From a virus, in the IMG/VR virus record IMGVR_UViG_3300047440_000118, positions 1 to 62,483 of that record: a DNA stretch of 62,483 bases. One strand, written 5' to 3'. Each line of letters starts with the position of its first letter. The stretch's first letter is position 1. The notes under the pieces are model-generated. The model was given only the letters and a program-made list of their open reading frames with translations. It had not been told where the DNA came from and ran no database searches. A program made the position numbers and the translations under genes. Below, piece by piece: positions 6,998-15,157 of this stretch.

Positions 6998-7452
6998 CCG
7001 GATAGAATCAACCCCTCATCGTAAATCCCGCCCCGCGATCGGATACGCGCCGATCAAGCGTGTCCGCCGGGATTTCTGAGCGCGGCCCCCGGATCACCGG
7101 AACAGGCTCCGGCTACGCTTGTAAGGTCAGACGGAGCAAACGGGAGGTAGTAGCCCCGTGATCCGCGAGGCCAGGATCGGGCGCTGTGACAATACCACAA
7201 CCCGAAGGGATATCGTGTCGATCGCCTGGCGCGATTATCCTCCCGCTGCTTGTCGAAAGACGGAAGAACCGATTACGCGGTGACGAGCCGCACGGGTAAC
7301 AGAGCAACCCTACCCGAATATCGAGGCGATTGGCTCGGCTCCAAACCGGCGGCTCCGGGGAGTTCGTTTTCTGAGCACCTTCCTCTCGGATGGGGAAGGT
7401 GTGACCCTCACCACCCAGCCCACCAAAGAGTTCTGGATTTCGAGGTAATTCG
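6998..7452 (+). ncRNA. Long hairpin-rich leader or structured RNA upstream of HNH-dpdA-queE
   Basis: No credible ORF is seen in this stretch. Perfect stems visible by eye include AAATCCCG/CGGGATTT (7023-7030 with 7069-7076 approximately), enclosing GATCGG/CCGATC. Others are GGCTAC/GTAGCC near 7111 and 7150, GAGCCG/CGGCTC (7285-7290, 7336-7341) enclosing CGGGTA/TACCCG (7293-7298, 7311-7316), and CACCTTCC/GGAAGGTG (7376-7383, 7394-7401). The nesting suggests a folded RNA: a leader, a cis-regulator or the remnant of a ribozyme. No known riboswitch or group I core was recognised. Confidence 0.4.
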
Positions 7453-8061
7453 ATGAAGTATGCAACGAAGGTGAAGATGGCAGATAGGTTGCAACGGAGA
7501 ATCGCCAGTTACATGGAAGACGATTTGCTGGTTGGGGTGGCTGACAAGGTGATTGCGAACGAGCCGCTGTCGGCGACTGAGGTTCAGGTTGCGGTAAGCC
7601 ATTCAAAAGCTCTGAGGCGATTGGTGGAGTTCAAGAAGGGCAACACTCCGATGGTCATACGGCAAGCGGTCAGAGCGGTTGAGAAGAAAACTGGCTGTGA
7701 ACCCATGATGATCCCGACGAGAGCAAGCCGGGAACCGAAGAACTTCCGCGCAGACGGCCCCAATTTCTATCTTTCGCCCGCTTGGCGGGATTTAAGATAC
7801 AGGGCGATCGTTAAATCCCAAGGGAAGTGCGAGTGTTGCGGGCGATCTCGCACGGATGGCGTCGTTTTGCATGTTGATCACGTCAAACCGATCAGCAGAT
7901 TCCCGGCATTGAGGTTGACGCTGAGCAACCTTCAGGTGCTTTGCGCTGACTGCAACATGGGTAAGGGCGCGTGGGATCAAACTGATTGGCGCGACCGCGA
8001 AATCGACCCGCGATACGGCGAACTAACACTCGTGGCTAACAATGGGAGAAGTGTCCGCTAA
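7453..8061 (+). CDS. HNH endonuclease
   Basis: A 202-residue protein. Its C-terminal HNH domain has a CECCG zinc knuckle near 126-129, VLHVDHVKPIS with the catalytic His around 143, and LQVLCADCNMGKG with C164, C167 and Asn168. The N-terminal 100 residues are helical and basic and may bind DNA. The gene is AT-richer than its neighbours, which is typical of a mobile endonuclease. Its stop codon overlaps the next ATG (TAATG), so it is translationally coupled to the deazaguanine genes. It may be a homing endonuclease or a restriction-like nuclease against unmodified DNA. Confidence 0.8.
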   Translation: MKYATKVKMADRLQRRIASYMEDDLLVGVADKVIANEPLSATEVQVAVSHSKALRRLVEFKKGNTPMVIRQAVRAVEKKTGCEPMMIPTRASREPKNFRADGPNFYLSPAWRDLRYRAIVKSQGKCECCGRSRTDGVVLHVDHVKPISRFPALRLTLSNLQVLCADCNMGKGAWDQTDWRDREIDPRYGELTLVANNGRSVR

Positions 8062-8231
8062 TGCACGCACGCGAAAAACCGGATATCGAGATCGCGCCCT
8101 TCGACGATTGGGATCATGCCGCGATGCAGCCGCGCTCGCTCGACGTGATCCCTTTGTGTCTTCGGATGTGGTTCGACGAGCTGGAGTTCGCGGTCAGTCC
8201 GTCCGGGTCGGTAGATGGGGACTCCGAATGA
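8061..8231 (+). CDS. Small hypothetical protein between HNH and dpdA (56 aa)
   Basis: It starts inside the HNH stop codon and ends with an ATGA overlap with the transglycosylase gene. The product is acidic (EIAPFDDWDH..WFDELEFAV). No motif is recognised. Its strict coupling in the deazaguanine operon makes an accessory role possible. Confidence 0.6.
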   Translation: MHAREKPDIEIAPFDDWDHAAMQPRSLDVIPLCLRMWFDELEFAVSPSGSVDGDSE

Positions 8232-8854
8232 AATGCTACGCATCTCGAACCGGAACGCGCCGCAACCTGGCGGCGCTTCGTGTGCGAGGGTGGGGATTGT
8301 TGGTTTCTCGCGCCGGAGAGTGGCGAACGGAAGGGTTTGATGACTACGTTTTGGACAATGGTGCATGGGCGGATTTTCAAGCCGGGCGTGAATTTGACGC
8401 GGACGGTTTCGAGCGTTTGATTGATAAACTTGGCGCCGGAGCCGCCTGGATCGTGTTGCCCGATATTGTCGCCGGCGGGTTGTCCTCCTTGGAGTTATCA
8501 CTTCGATGGTCGAACAGGTGCCTTTCGATCTGTCCGTTGGCGCTACTCGCGGTGCAGGATGGCATGACCGAAGACGATATATCGCCTTTCGTGGGCCGCA
8601 GCGTTGGAGTGTTCCTTGGCGGTTCTACCGAATGGAAGATTTCAACGATGGCAGCGTGGGGGGCGTTCTGCCGGCGGCGCGGAATTTACTATCACGTGGC
8701 CCGCGTGAATTCCGTGAAGCGTATGGCGATGGCCGTGGCGGCTGGGGCGGATAGTGTGGATGGATCGAGCGCCTCACGATACGCGGTGTCGACGCCGAAA
8801 CTGACCAACGCCTCGCGGCAGCTTGATATGTGGACGCCGGAGCGATTGGTATGA
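8228..8854 (+). CDS. dpdA: DpdA-family DNA 7-deazaguanine transglycosylase
   Basis: The product (208 aa) belongs to the phage branch of TGT-like proteins that exchange guanine in DNA for a 7-deazaguanine base. Visible signatures are VLDNGAW (41-47), WIVLPDIVAGG (74-84), LLAVQDGM (106-113), GVFLGGSTEWK (127-137), YYHVARVNS (154-162) and ADSVDGSSASR (174-184). The last is the family's most diagnostic block. The real start is ATG 8228; the longer upstream frame is a shadow. It overlaps QueE by ATGA, so substrate synthesis and insertion are co-translated. It is shorter than bacterial DpdA, as usual for phage forms. The exact base inserted depends on the precursor pool. Confidence 0.85.
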   Translation: MKCYASRTGTRRNLAALRVRGWGLLVSRAGEWRTEGFDDYVLDNGAWADFQAGREFDADGFERLIDKLGAGAAWIVLPDIVAGGLSSLELSLRWSNRCLSICPLALLAVQDGMTEDDISPFVGRSVGVFLGGSTEWKISTMAAWGAFCRRRGIYYHVARVNSVKRMAMAVAAGADSVDGSSASRYAVSTPKLTNASRQLDMWTPERLV

Positions 8855-9468
8855 CTTATTCGGTCAAAGAGGTATTTTATACCCTGCAAGGCGAGGGCGC
8901 GAACCTTGGCCGGCCGGCGGTGTTTATCCGCTTTGCCGGGTGCAACCTTTGGTCCGGTCGTGAAGCGGATCGCGCGACAGCGACCTGCCGTTTCTGCGAC
9001 ACGGATTTCGTTGGCGGCACCAAATACGCCACCGCTGGCGAACTCGCGGCGATTGCCGCCGCATTGTGGCCGGTCGGCGAGCACAAGCGGATGGTGGTGC
9101 TGACCGGCGGGGAACCTCTGCTTCAGGTCGACGCGGCGTTACTGGCCGCGCTGAAAGAGGAATGGTTCTACACCGCCGTTGAGACCAATGGCACGCAACC
9201 GCTGCCGGGGCATGTCGATTGGCTCTGCGTGAGTCCGAAAGCGCGCGCGCCGATTGTGCTGCATGACGCGGACGAATTGAAACTCGTCTGGCCGCAGCGT
9301 GGCGCGGAGCCGGAGCGGTTTGATGACTTCGCCGCGGTGTATCGCTGGTTATCGCCGATGGCTGGCCCGCGACGGGGCGTGAACACACGTTCGGCGGCCG
9401 AATACTGCAAAACCCATCCAGCGTGGCGTCTGGCGATCCAGGCGCATAAGTTCTGGCGAGTCAGATAA
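8851..9468 (+). CDS. queE: 7-carboxy-7-deazaguanine synthase, radical SAM
   Basis: The 205-residue protein starts YSVKEVFYTLQGEGANLGRPAVFIRFAGCN. It carries the QueE-type cluster motif C31-X14-C46-X2-C49 and the SAM-binding TGGEPLL at 85-91. QueE converts 6-carboxytetrahydropterin to 7-carboxy-7-deazaguanine, the branch-point of preQ0 and queuosine synthesis. ATG 8851 overlaps the dpdA stop. No queD, queC or folE homologue was found here, so the host must supply the pterin precursor and may process the product further. Confidence 0.93.
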   Translation: MTYSVKEVFYTLQGEGANLGRPAVFIRFAGCNLWSGREADRATATCRFCDTDFVGGTKYATAGELAAIAAALWPVGEHKRMVVLTGGEPLLQVDAALLAALKEEWFYTAVETNGTQPLPGHVDWLCVSPKARAPIVLHDADELKLVWPQRGAEPERFDDFAAVYRWLSPMAGPRRGVNTRSAAEYCKTHPAWRLAIQAHKFWRVR

Positions 9469-9550
9469 TCACCCCACCCACGTCAGTTGGCGGACCTCGA
9501 TGACCAGGCGCGGTCGGGATCAGAGTAGCGTTTCGCGATCAGGCAAACCG
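9469..9550. other. Gap between convergent queE and nuclease; possible gene remnant
   Basis: No terminator hairpin is obvious. On the minus strand a frame reading RPRLVIEVRQLTWVG stops at 9469-9471. It may be the 3' end of the gene into which the nuclease was inserted. The match is too short to be sure. Confidence 0.25.
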
Positions 9551-10477
9551 TCACGATCTGGTTGAGTATTCCCATCCTTCAATCAGCGCGGCAACCTTGG
9601 ATTCGACTTGTTTGTAGGTTTTTTTTTGGATGACGAGCAGCTTGACCGACTTGTGATATATCCCCATCCGTTTGATCTTGGTTTTGCTTCGTCTGTCCAT
9701 CCAACCCTTGACCTCGTGAAAGATTACGGAACCACTAAGTTCAGTCACCCGAAAATCAGGAAGGTAGCTTCTGCTGCCACGCCTTATCTTCTCGAACCAA
9801 AAAGTGACAGGCTCATGTTCCCATCCCGCGATCCGTTCATTCTGTTTCAGCCATTCCAGGTATCGGCCCCAATTGGCCTCCCAACGTGATCTGAAATATA
9901 TTCGCCGGCCGCCAAATTCCCGCCATCCTGCTTTCCAGGACAAACCCTCGCCGTTGTTCAAAATGAGGGTGCCGTAACGTGCCATTTTGGTGGCGTGGGA
10001 TTTCCTGATAGCTTCTGATTTTTCTCGCGCCGACAACTTTCTCCATTCAGTCCTCCGATCCATGGCAAGCCACGGGCGGGTCGCTTCAACATATCGCGGC
10101 AATCCAAGTTTCTTGACCCTCTGGGCGATTGATGGCCTGGTGCGACCAAGTTTACTTGCCAAAGTAGCCACGGTGCCAGATTTGGCTGCTTCAGGATATT
10201 CGGCTGCCAGTGTGGCATCTTCCTCAGTAGTCCATGGTCGGCATATCGTATCTCTGGCGATGCCCAATTTTTGGAGCCTGATGCAAATCGCGTTCGGCGA
10301 AAGGCCAAGACGGTTGCCAATTTTTGTGGTTGATTTGAACTCGTCGTAGGCACTCAAGATTTCTTGATCAGTTGCCTTCTTATTGCCTCCTCTGCCTACC
10401 CATTTACGGGTCGCGGGGGCGCGAGACTCGACCGGTGGCGCCGGCCTGATCGGCGTCGATGCGGACCACCAAGCCAT
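9551..10477 (-). CDS. PD-(D/E)XK nuclease with HTH modules (putative homing endonuclease)
   Basis: Two helix-turn-helix-like segments come first (residues 36-72, and 80-128 with RPWTTEEDATLA..TRPSIAQRVKKLG). The nuclease core follows: FRSRWEANW (E200), SYLPDFRV (D241) and IFHEVKGW (E255, K257). This order matches very-short-patch-repair/EDxHD-like phage nucleases that act in homing. The body of the gene is AT-rich, but the first 30 codons are GC-rich and Pro-rich (SASTPIRPAPPVESRAPAT). This suggests the nuclease was fused onto the start of a resident gene. It converges on queE. Target site unknown. Confidence 0.7.
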   Translation of the reverse strand: MAWWSASTPIRPAPPVESRAPATRKWVGRGGNKKATDQEILSAYDEFKSTTKIGNRLGLSPNAICIRLQKLGIARDTICRPWTTEEDATLAAEYPEAAKSGTVATLASKLGRTRPSIAQRVKKLGLPRYVEATRPWLAMDRRTEWRKLSAREKSEAIRKSHATKMARYGTLILNNGEGLSWKAGWREFGGRRIYFRSRWEANWGRYLEWLKQNERIAGWEHEPVTFWFEKIRRGSRSYLPDFRVTELSGSVIFHEVKGWMDRRSKTKIKRMGIYHKSVKLLVIQKKTYKQVESKVAALIEGWEYSTRS

Positions 10478-10521
10478 CTCTTAAGTAAGCTTTCTGATGG
10501 TATCAGCGGCGACCCATGGCA

Positions 10522-10725
10522 TTAGGATGTCAGAAGCTCGCCGGACACTATCCCCTCGGCGACTTTGACAATTCCCTTAAGCACGTTCTCCGGTTGATTT
10601 GTCGCGGCGGCCACGGTGCCTGCCAGGACGCCGATTATCGTGGCCAGATCCTCAAGATCATTCGCTCTCGCCGCCAAGAGGTTCAGAGCCTCCGTCGTCA
10701 CCTCTTCGAGTTTGTCGGGGCTCAT
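10522..10725 (-). CDS. Small helical hypothetical protein (67 aa)
   Basis: ATG 10725 overlaps the stop of the preceding (upstream) gene. The product is almost entirely helical (EEVTTEALNLLAARANDLEDLATIIGVLAGTVAAA), with a hydrophobic heptad pattern that suggests an oligomeric bundle. No family is recognised. Confidence 0.6.
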   Translation of the reverse strand: MSPDKLEEVTTEALNLLAARANDLEDLATIIGVLAGTVAAATNQPENVLKGIVKVAEGIVSGELLTS

Positions 10726-11429
10726 GCTGGCAACGCCGGCATCGTCGAGAACAGTCCCTCGCCCGGTTCGTCGGCGGGTGGTGGCGGGCTGGACTCTGCC
10801 GGGGGCGGTTCGGGCGCGGCCTCTTTGGACTTGTTTTTCGATCCGGGTTTCCTGCCGCGTTTGCGCTCCGGGATTTTCGTGACCGGCACGCCATCGACGG
10901 TTTCCGTGGCCGGTCGCATCGGTGCCGATTCCCGACCCGGCTTTTCGTCCGCGAGCGTTTCGAAAAACGCCATGCCGTCGCGGCATCCCCGGTCCCAATC
11001 GGCGTATTCGGGTGTTCCGGGCTCGTGCGGGTTGTCCTGCCTGGTCTGTTTGCGATGCACGGCACCGTTGTAGCCGCTATTGTAACGGCGCGCGGCGGCG
11101 AGTTTTTCCGATGCGTCGGCCGATGCGACCGGCGTGCGTGCGGCGCGTTCCATCGTGTTGTCGAAGTCCTCTGGGTTCGCCGATGACCACAGATCGAGCG
11201 CCCGGCGGGAGACCTGCTCGGTGGCGTAGAGGGCGAGCCGTTCCTCGTCGGTCATCTGCGCCTCTTTATATCTGCGGCGCACCTCGGACGGCGAGATGCC
11301 CTGGTTCTCGTAGTTTTGCTGATGGCGGCGGCGTTGGGCATTGGAGCGGTTGACCAGACCGGTATCGGTCTCATAGACCGCGAGGGCCTCGGCCCACAGA
11401 TCAGAGGGAACGTTCGAGAGTTCTTCCAT
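10722..11429 (-). CDS. Protein with ribosome-modulation-factor-like motif (235 aa)
   Basis: Around residues 105-150 the sequence ARRYNSGYNGAVHRKQ..NPHEPGTPEYADWDRGCRDG follows the Y..GY.(A/G)...(10-15)..W..G..DG spacing of RMF-like domains found in many phages. The N-terminal 90 residues are helical and charged. A basic KRGRKPGSKNKSK patch like an AT-hook (near 195) comes before a Pro-rich tail. It overlaps the repressor gene by 29 bases. It may bind ribosomes or DNA; neither is demonstrated. Confidence 0.6.
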   Translation of the reverse strand: MEELSNVPSDLWAEALAVYETDTGLVNRSNAQRRRHQQNYENQGISPSEVRRRYKEAQMTDEERLALYATEQVSRRALDLWSSANPEDFDNTMERAARTPVASADASEKLAAARRYNSGYNGAVHRKQTRQDNPHEPGTPEYADWDRGCRDGMAFFETLADEKPGRESAPMRPATETVDGVPVTKIPERKRGRKPGSKNKSKEAAPEPPPAESSPPPPADEPGEGLFSTMPALPA

Positions 11430-11637
11430 GGCGGACCCTTTTGGGTTTTGCGGGTTTCAGCAGATCATCGAGCGGTATGCCGGTGGCGATCGACACGGCC
11501 ATTGCGCGCGATGTCGGAACGTATCCCTGAGCGCGCCAGACCGAAATTCGGCCCTGGGTGGTGCCGACCATTGCCGCGAGAGCGGTCTGTGTCCGAGCGG
11601 ATATTATGGCCCGCTCAATCCCGGTGATTCGCGCCAT
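11401..11637 (-). CDS. Cro/YdaS-like helix-turn-helix repressor
   Basis: Starting at ATG 11637, the 78-residue protein has a Cro-type HTH: ITGIERAIISARTQTALAAMVGTTQGRISVWRAQGYVPTSRAMAVSIATGI. The GTTQGRISVW recognition helix and the VPTSRAMAVSIATG closing helix are typical of YdaS/Cro proteins. It is divergent from the operon beginning at 11712, with only 74 bases between them, so it probably controls that intergenic region. A basic tail (KRVRHGR) follows. Confidence 0.75.
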   Translation of the reverse strand: MARITGIERAIISARTQTALAAMVGTTQGRISVWRAQGYVPTSRAMAVSIATGIPLDDLLKPAKPKRVRHGRTLERSL

Positions 11638-11667
11638 TTTCCAGGGTTGCGTTGCGTCGGAAAACCG

Positions 11668-11695
11668 GATAATCCCATTGCTCAATTCGCGTCAA
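11668..11695 (-). promoter_or_regulatory. Candidate promoter of the Cro-like repressor operon
   Basis: Read on the minus strand, TTGACG (11690-11695) and ATTATC (11668-11673) are spaced 16 bases. The predicted start lies about 20 bases ahead of the repressor ATG. The region also serves the divergent plus-strand operon. Confidence 0.4.
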
Positions 11696-11711
11696 TGAAT
11701 GACGGGGTTCC

Positions 11712-12032
11712 ATGCCATCTCGTGTATCCGATACACCTTCTCCGGGTCATTATTTGCTCCGGATCGTGCGCGGCGGTCCCTGGGTTGGGGCGGCGATCTG
11801 GCATACCGAAGATGGGTGGTTCGTGATGCTGGACGGGGATCAGGAGGGGCCGTGCGGCGACCCGTGGATGTTGCCAAACATGGAAAAGGTGCATTGGGGC
11901 GGGCGGGCGACGACTCAGGCCGAGGTTGCCTACAGGGTTGGGTTGAAACGATACGCCGCGTTGTATGATCTGTCGCATCCGGCGGCGAACGCGCGGCAGG
12001 CGATCGATCTTGATAGGTATCTGCCCATATGA
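11712..12032 (+). CDS. Hypothetical protein (106 aa), first gene of the 11.7-16 kb operon
   Basis: Residues 1-60 look beta-rich (GPWVGAAIWHTEDGWFVMLDGDQEGPCGDPWM). The end contains EVAYRVGLKRYAALYDLSHPAANARQAIDLDRYLPI. The N-terminal SDTPSPGHYL resembles the start of the next gene (SDTPPPGHNL), which suggests a shared leader or recombination between them. No family is known to me. Confidence 0.6.
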   Translation: MPSRVSDTPSPGHYLLRIVRGGPWVGAAIWHTEDGWFVMLDGDQEGPCGDPWMLPNMEKVHWGGRATTQAEVAYRVGLKRYAALYDLSHPAANARQAIDLDRYLPI

Positions 12033-12805
12033 GCGACACTCCGCCTCCCGGCCACAACCTCCCGAAGCTGCCCGAAATCCTCACCCCGGAAGTTGTCGCC
12101 GCGCTGATCGAAGCCGAGATCGCGCCGCTTAAGGACCGCGCCGCCGATTTGGTGGACGTGTGCAAGCGTTTCGTCGCGGCTTACCCCCAGATCGACAGCG
12201 TGGAGGCGGACGCGAAGGCGACGGAAGTTCTCGCCGTCGTGCAGCGTTTCGCGGGCGCGAAGGGGCGCGTGGAACTCGCCAGGGTGGCGTTCAAGGCGCC
12301 GATTTTGGAAGCGGACAAGGCGATCGGTTCGTTCGCGCGAGGGCCGTTCCTGAAGGTCATCGCACCCGTCATCGCCGCGTCAATGCCGATTGAGCGGGCC
12401 GCGATCAAATTCAAGCAACGGATCGAGGCGGAGGCGCGTGAGGTCGCGCGACAAGAGGCCGCTCGCCGGGCCGAGGAAGCGCGTCTGGCCGAGAAGATGG
12501 CTGAGGCGGGATCTGAACGCTTCTCTTTTGACGATGCCGCTGAGGCTTACGGGAAGGCCGAGGAAGCGCAGGCCATCGCGGACAGCAAGCCGGCGGAACT
12601 GACGCGATCCCATGGCGAGGTCGGCACCACGTCGCTGCGGTATCGGCGCATCGTCACGATCGTTGAGGCGCATCTCGTGCCGCGCGAGTATTGCGTGCCC
12701 GATCTGTCGCTCGTGACCAAAGCGGCCGGCAAACCCGGCACGCCGTTCCCAAACATACCGGGCGTCTCTATCGCGGACACCCCGGACCTAAACGTGAGGA
12801 AATGA
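12029..12805 (+). CDS. Coiled-coil hypothetical protein (258 aa)
   Basis: The protein is helical, with a basic coiled coil at about 125-165 (KQRIEAEAREVARQEAARRAEEARLAEKMAE) and a beta-rich C-terminal domain (TSLRYRRIVTIVEAHLVPREYCVPD). Proteins of this layout commonly sit next to single-strand-annealing recombinases in phages. It overlaps the previous gene (ATGA) and precedes a large conserved gene by one base. Function is not assigned. Confidence 0.65.
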   Translation: MSDTPPPGHNLPKLPEILTPEVVAALIEAEIAPLKDRAADLVDVCKRFVAAYPQIDSVEADAKATEVLAVVQRFAGAKGRVELARVAFKAPILEADKAIGSFARGPFLKVIAPVIAASMPIERAAIKFKQRIEAEAREVARQEAARRAEEARLAEKMAEAGSERFSFDDAAEAYGKAEEAQAIADSKPAELTRSHGEVGTTSLRYRRIVTIVEAHLVPREYCVPDLSLVTKAAGKPGTPFPNIPGVSIADTPDLNVRK

Positions 12806-12806
12806 A

Positions 12807-14834
12807 ATGAGCGAATCCCGCCCATCCGAACCGAAGCGCGCGGACTTTCAGGAAGGCGGTAACGCTCGCAACCCGTTTGCCTCCGACCTTCCCGCGACCC
12901 GTCCCGTGGGCGCCATCGCCAACGCGGAACAACAACGCGCCATCGCCGAGGTGCAGGCTCGGATGATCATCGCGCGGGCCAACCCGAGAGACGCGATGCG
13001 GTGCATGGACCTGATCCTGCGGGACTGCACGCGGCCCTCGCTGGCCGAGGCCGCGCTCTACCAATACTCGCGCGGCGGAACGTCGATCTCCGGGCCGTCC
13101 ATTCGCCTCGCCGAGGCCATCGCGCAGCGATGGGGCAACATCGCCAGCGGCATCAAGGAAATCAGCCGCGCGAACGGCTTTTCCGAGTGCGTGGCTTATG
13201 CGTGGGATTTGGAGACAGGATATTACGATGAGCGGCAATTCCAGATCAAACACTGGCGCGACACCCGATCGGGCGGCTACGCGATCACCGATGAGCGGGA
13301 CATTTACGAATTGCTCGCCAACAACGGCCAACGCCGGAAGCGGGCGGTCCTGTTGACCGTGATCCCCGGCGATGTGGTCGAAGCCGCCGTCGCCCAATGC
13401 GAGGAAACACTCTCCACCAGCGCCGACACATCACCCGAGGCGTTGGGCAGGATAGCCACGGCCTTTGAGCAATTCGGGGTGACGAAAGCGCAAATCGAGA
13501 AGCGGTGCCAATGCCGCCTTGAGGCGATCCGCCCGGCCCAGGTCGTTCAGTTGCGCAAGATATTCGCCAGCCTCAAGGACGGCATGTCGGACGCCAAGGA
13601 CTGGTTCGAGACGCCGAATGGCGCATGGACCGGGGTTGAGGAAACCCACGCGGCGAACAAGCCACCCGCGCAAACCCAACCCGCCGCCGCCGAGACTCGT
13701 GCCGCACCGCGCAAGGCCGCCGCCAAGAAAGCCGCCGCGCCACCGCCGCCCGCAGACGATGAGGTTCCGTTCGGCCGATGGGATGAGTCACCACCGGCCA
13801 CCGAAGCGCCCGCCGGGGGTTCCTCCCCAACGGCGGCTGCGCCCGCGCCGGAGGCCGAGGGTAGTCCCGCACCTACCCAGACCTCCGGCGTCGTGCCGTT
13901 CTCGGCTTGGCTCGTCGATGGTGAGGGCGATCCGATCCCTGATGAGGACGGTGTTCTCGCCGAGTTCACTGACCCATTCGCGTTCGCCCGCGCGTATATG
14001 AATGCACTCGATGCCGCGTTCCCACCCGACCGCGAGGCCATGGTGCGCGCGAACCATGAGTCGATCGTGCAGGCGCAGATGACGCCCGGTGTCGCGGCGA
14101 TACTCGTCCCACAGGCGGAAAGGGCACCACCCCCCGCGAGCGATCCCGCACCCGGCCTCGGTCTCGACATCCCCGCCGATCCGCTCGTGATCCCGAAACC
14201 GGCGAGGATGGTCAAGGCGGACCTCGATGCGTGGAACGCGGCGTTTGAACACGTCCTCTACAGTCTGACGACGATGGACGGCATCAAACAGGCTGTTGAG
14301 CGCAACCAGGCCACCTTCGAAACATTCCCGCCGAAATACCGGGCCACGGCGAAGGGGTTGGTGGATACCGCGCGAAAGTCGCTCACGCCACCGCTGCCGA
14401 AAGGCGTTGCCTACACGACGGACGATCTGGCGCGTGGGCTTTTGCAGGACATCGCGTCATTCGAGACCGGGCAGGATCTGATCGCGTGGGAGGCTTACAC
14501 GAAAGTGCAGATGGAGTTGGACGATCTGCGCGAGAAGGCGCCGGAACTGCACGCGACCGTGACGGCGGCGTTGGAGAAGCGGCGTGCCGAGTTCAATCCG
14601 CCACAAGCCGCGAGCGAGGCCAACGGGAAGACGTCACCCGATGACCTCTATGCCAAACTCTCGGCCCGGTTGGACCAGTGCGCGACCGTCGCGGAAGTCA
14701 CGGGCCTCGGCAACGATCAGCAATACCTCGCGATGGTCAAAGAGATGTATGCGGCGGACAAGAGTTTGTGGACGAAACTGTCTCACGCGGCGAACGAACG
14801 AAAGCGTGTGATCACGGCGTCGTTACCGGGATGA
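12807..14834 (+). CDS. Large conserved phage/plasmid protein, possible recombination factor (675 aa)
   Basis: The N-terminal 250 residues form one conserved block: EVQARMIIARANPRDAMRCMDLIL, YSRGGTSISGPSIRLAEAIAQRWGNIASGIKEISR, YDERQFQIKHWRDTRSGGYAITDERDIYEL, RRKRAVLLTVIPGDVV. This block recurs in phages and plasmids beside annealing or replication genes. It is followed by an Ala/Pro-rich linker and a second, helical region of about 400 residues. I suspect a single-strand-annealing or recombination-mediator role from context only. The RBS GAGGAAATGAA lies just ahead of ATG 12807. Confidence 0.65.
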   Translation: MSESRPSEPKRADFQEGGNARNPFASDLPATRPVGAIANAEQQRAIAEVQARMIIARANPRDAMRCMDLILRDCTRPSLAEAALYQYSRGGTSISGPSIRLAEAIAQRWGNIASGIKEISRANGFSECVAYAWDLETGYYDERQFQIKHWRDTRSGGYAITDERDIYELLANNGQRRKRAVLLTVIPGDVVEAAVAQCEETLSTSADTSPEALGRIATAFEQFGVTKAQIEKRCQCRLEAIRPAQVVQLRKIFASLKDGMSDAKDWFETPNGAWTGVEETHAANKPPAQTQPAAAETRAAPRKAAAKKAAAPPPPADDEVPFGRWDESPPATEAPAGGSSPTAAAPAPEAEGSPAPTQTSGVVPFSAWLVDGEGDPIPDEDGVLAEFTDPFAFARAYMNALDAAFPPDREAMVRANHESIVQAQMTPGVAAILVPQAERAPPPASDPAPGLGLDIPADPLVIPKPARMVKADLDAWNAAFEHVLYSLTTMDGIKQAVERNQATFETFPPKYRATAKGLVDTARKSLTPPLPKGVAYTTDDLARGLLQDIASFETGQDLIAWEAYTKVQMELDDLREKAPELHATVTAALEKRRAEFNPPQAASEANGKTSPDDLYAKLSARLDQCATVAEVTGLGNDQQYLAMVKEMYAADKSLWTKLSHAANERKRVITASLPG

Positions 14835-15157
14835 CATGGAAGCTGAAACGCACCCGCCAATGCGTGAAATGCCCCTGGCGCGTGGGTGTGAACCCGCACG
14901 ATATTCCCAACGGCTACACCGAGGAAAGGCATCGTGCCTTGGACAACACGATCGCGCGAGGTCTCAATCTGGCGGGAACGATGCATGTAATGGCCTGTCA
15001 TGAAACCCAAGACGCTCATTGTATTGGTTGGGTGGTCAATCAGGCGGGACCGGGGAACAACATCGCGCTCCGCATTATGCTCATGACCTGTCAGAACGCC
15101 TCGAAAATCAGACTGCGCGGCGAGCAGCACGAGACATTTGAGGACACATTGCCATGA
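14831..15157 (+). CDS. DUF6283-like protein
   Basis: Starting at ATG 14831, the 108-residue product has the signature CVKCPWRVGVNPHDIPNGY, then TMHVMACHET and DAHCIGWV. The paired cysteines plus a CH motif suggest metal binding. This small family is widespread in phages and actinobacteria with unknown function. Overlaps the preceding stop. Confidence 0.75.
   Translation: MTWKLKRTRQCVKCPWRVGVNPHDIPNGYTEERHRALDNTIARGLNLAGTMHVMACHETQDAHCIGWVVNQAGPGNNIALRIMLMTCQNASKIRLRGEQHETFEDTLP

Noticed and set aside
7276-7390. tRNA gene
   Set aside because: Some stems are present, but there is no T-loop consensus and no acceptor-stem pairing of the right spacing. No tRNA was found elsewhere either.
6998-7452. 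preQ1 riboswitch or group I intron in the leader
   Set aside because: No short preQ1-I pseudoknot core and no convincing P/Q/R/S intron elements could be read; kept only as an unnamed structured region.
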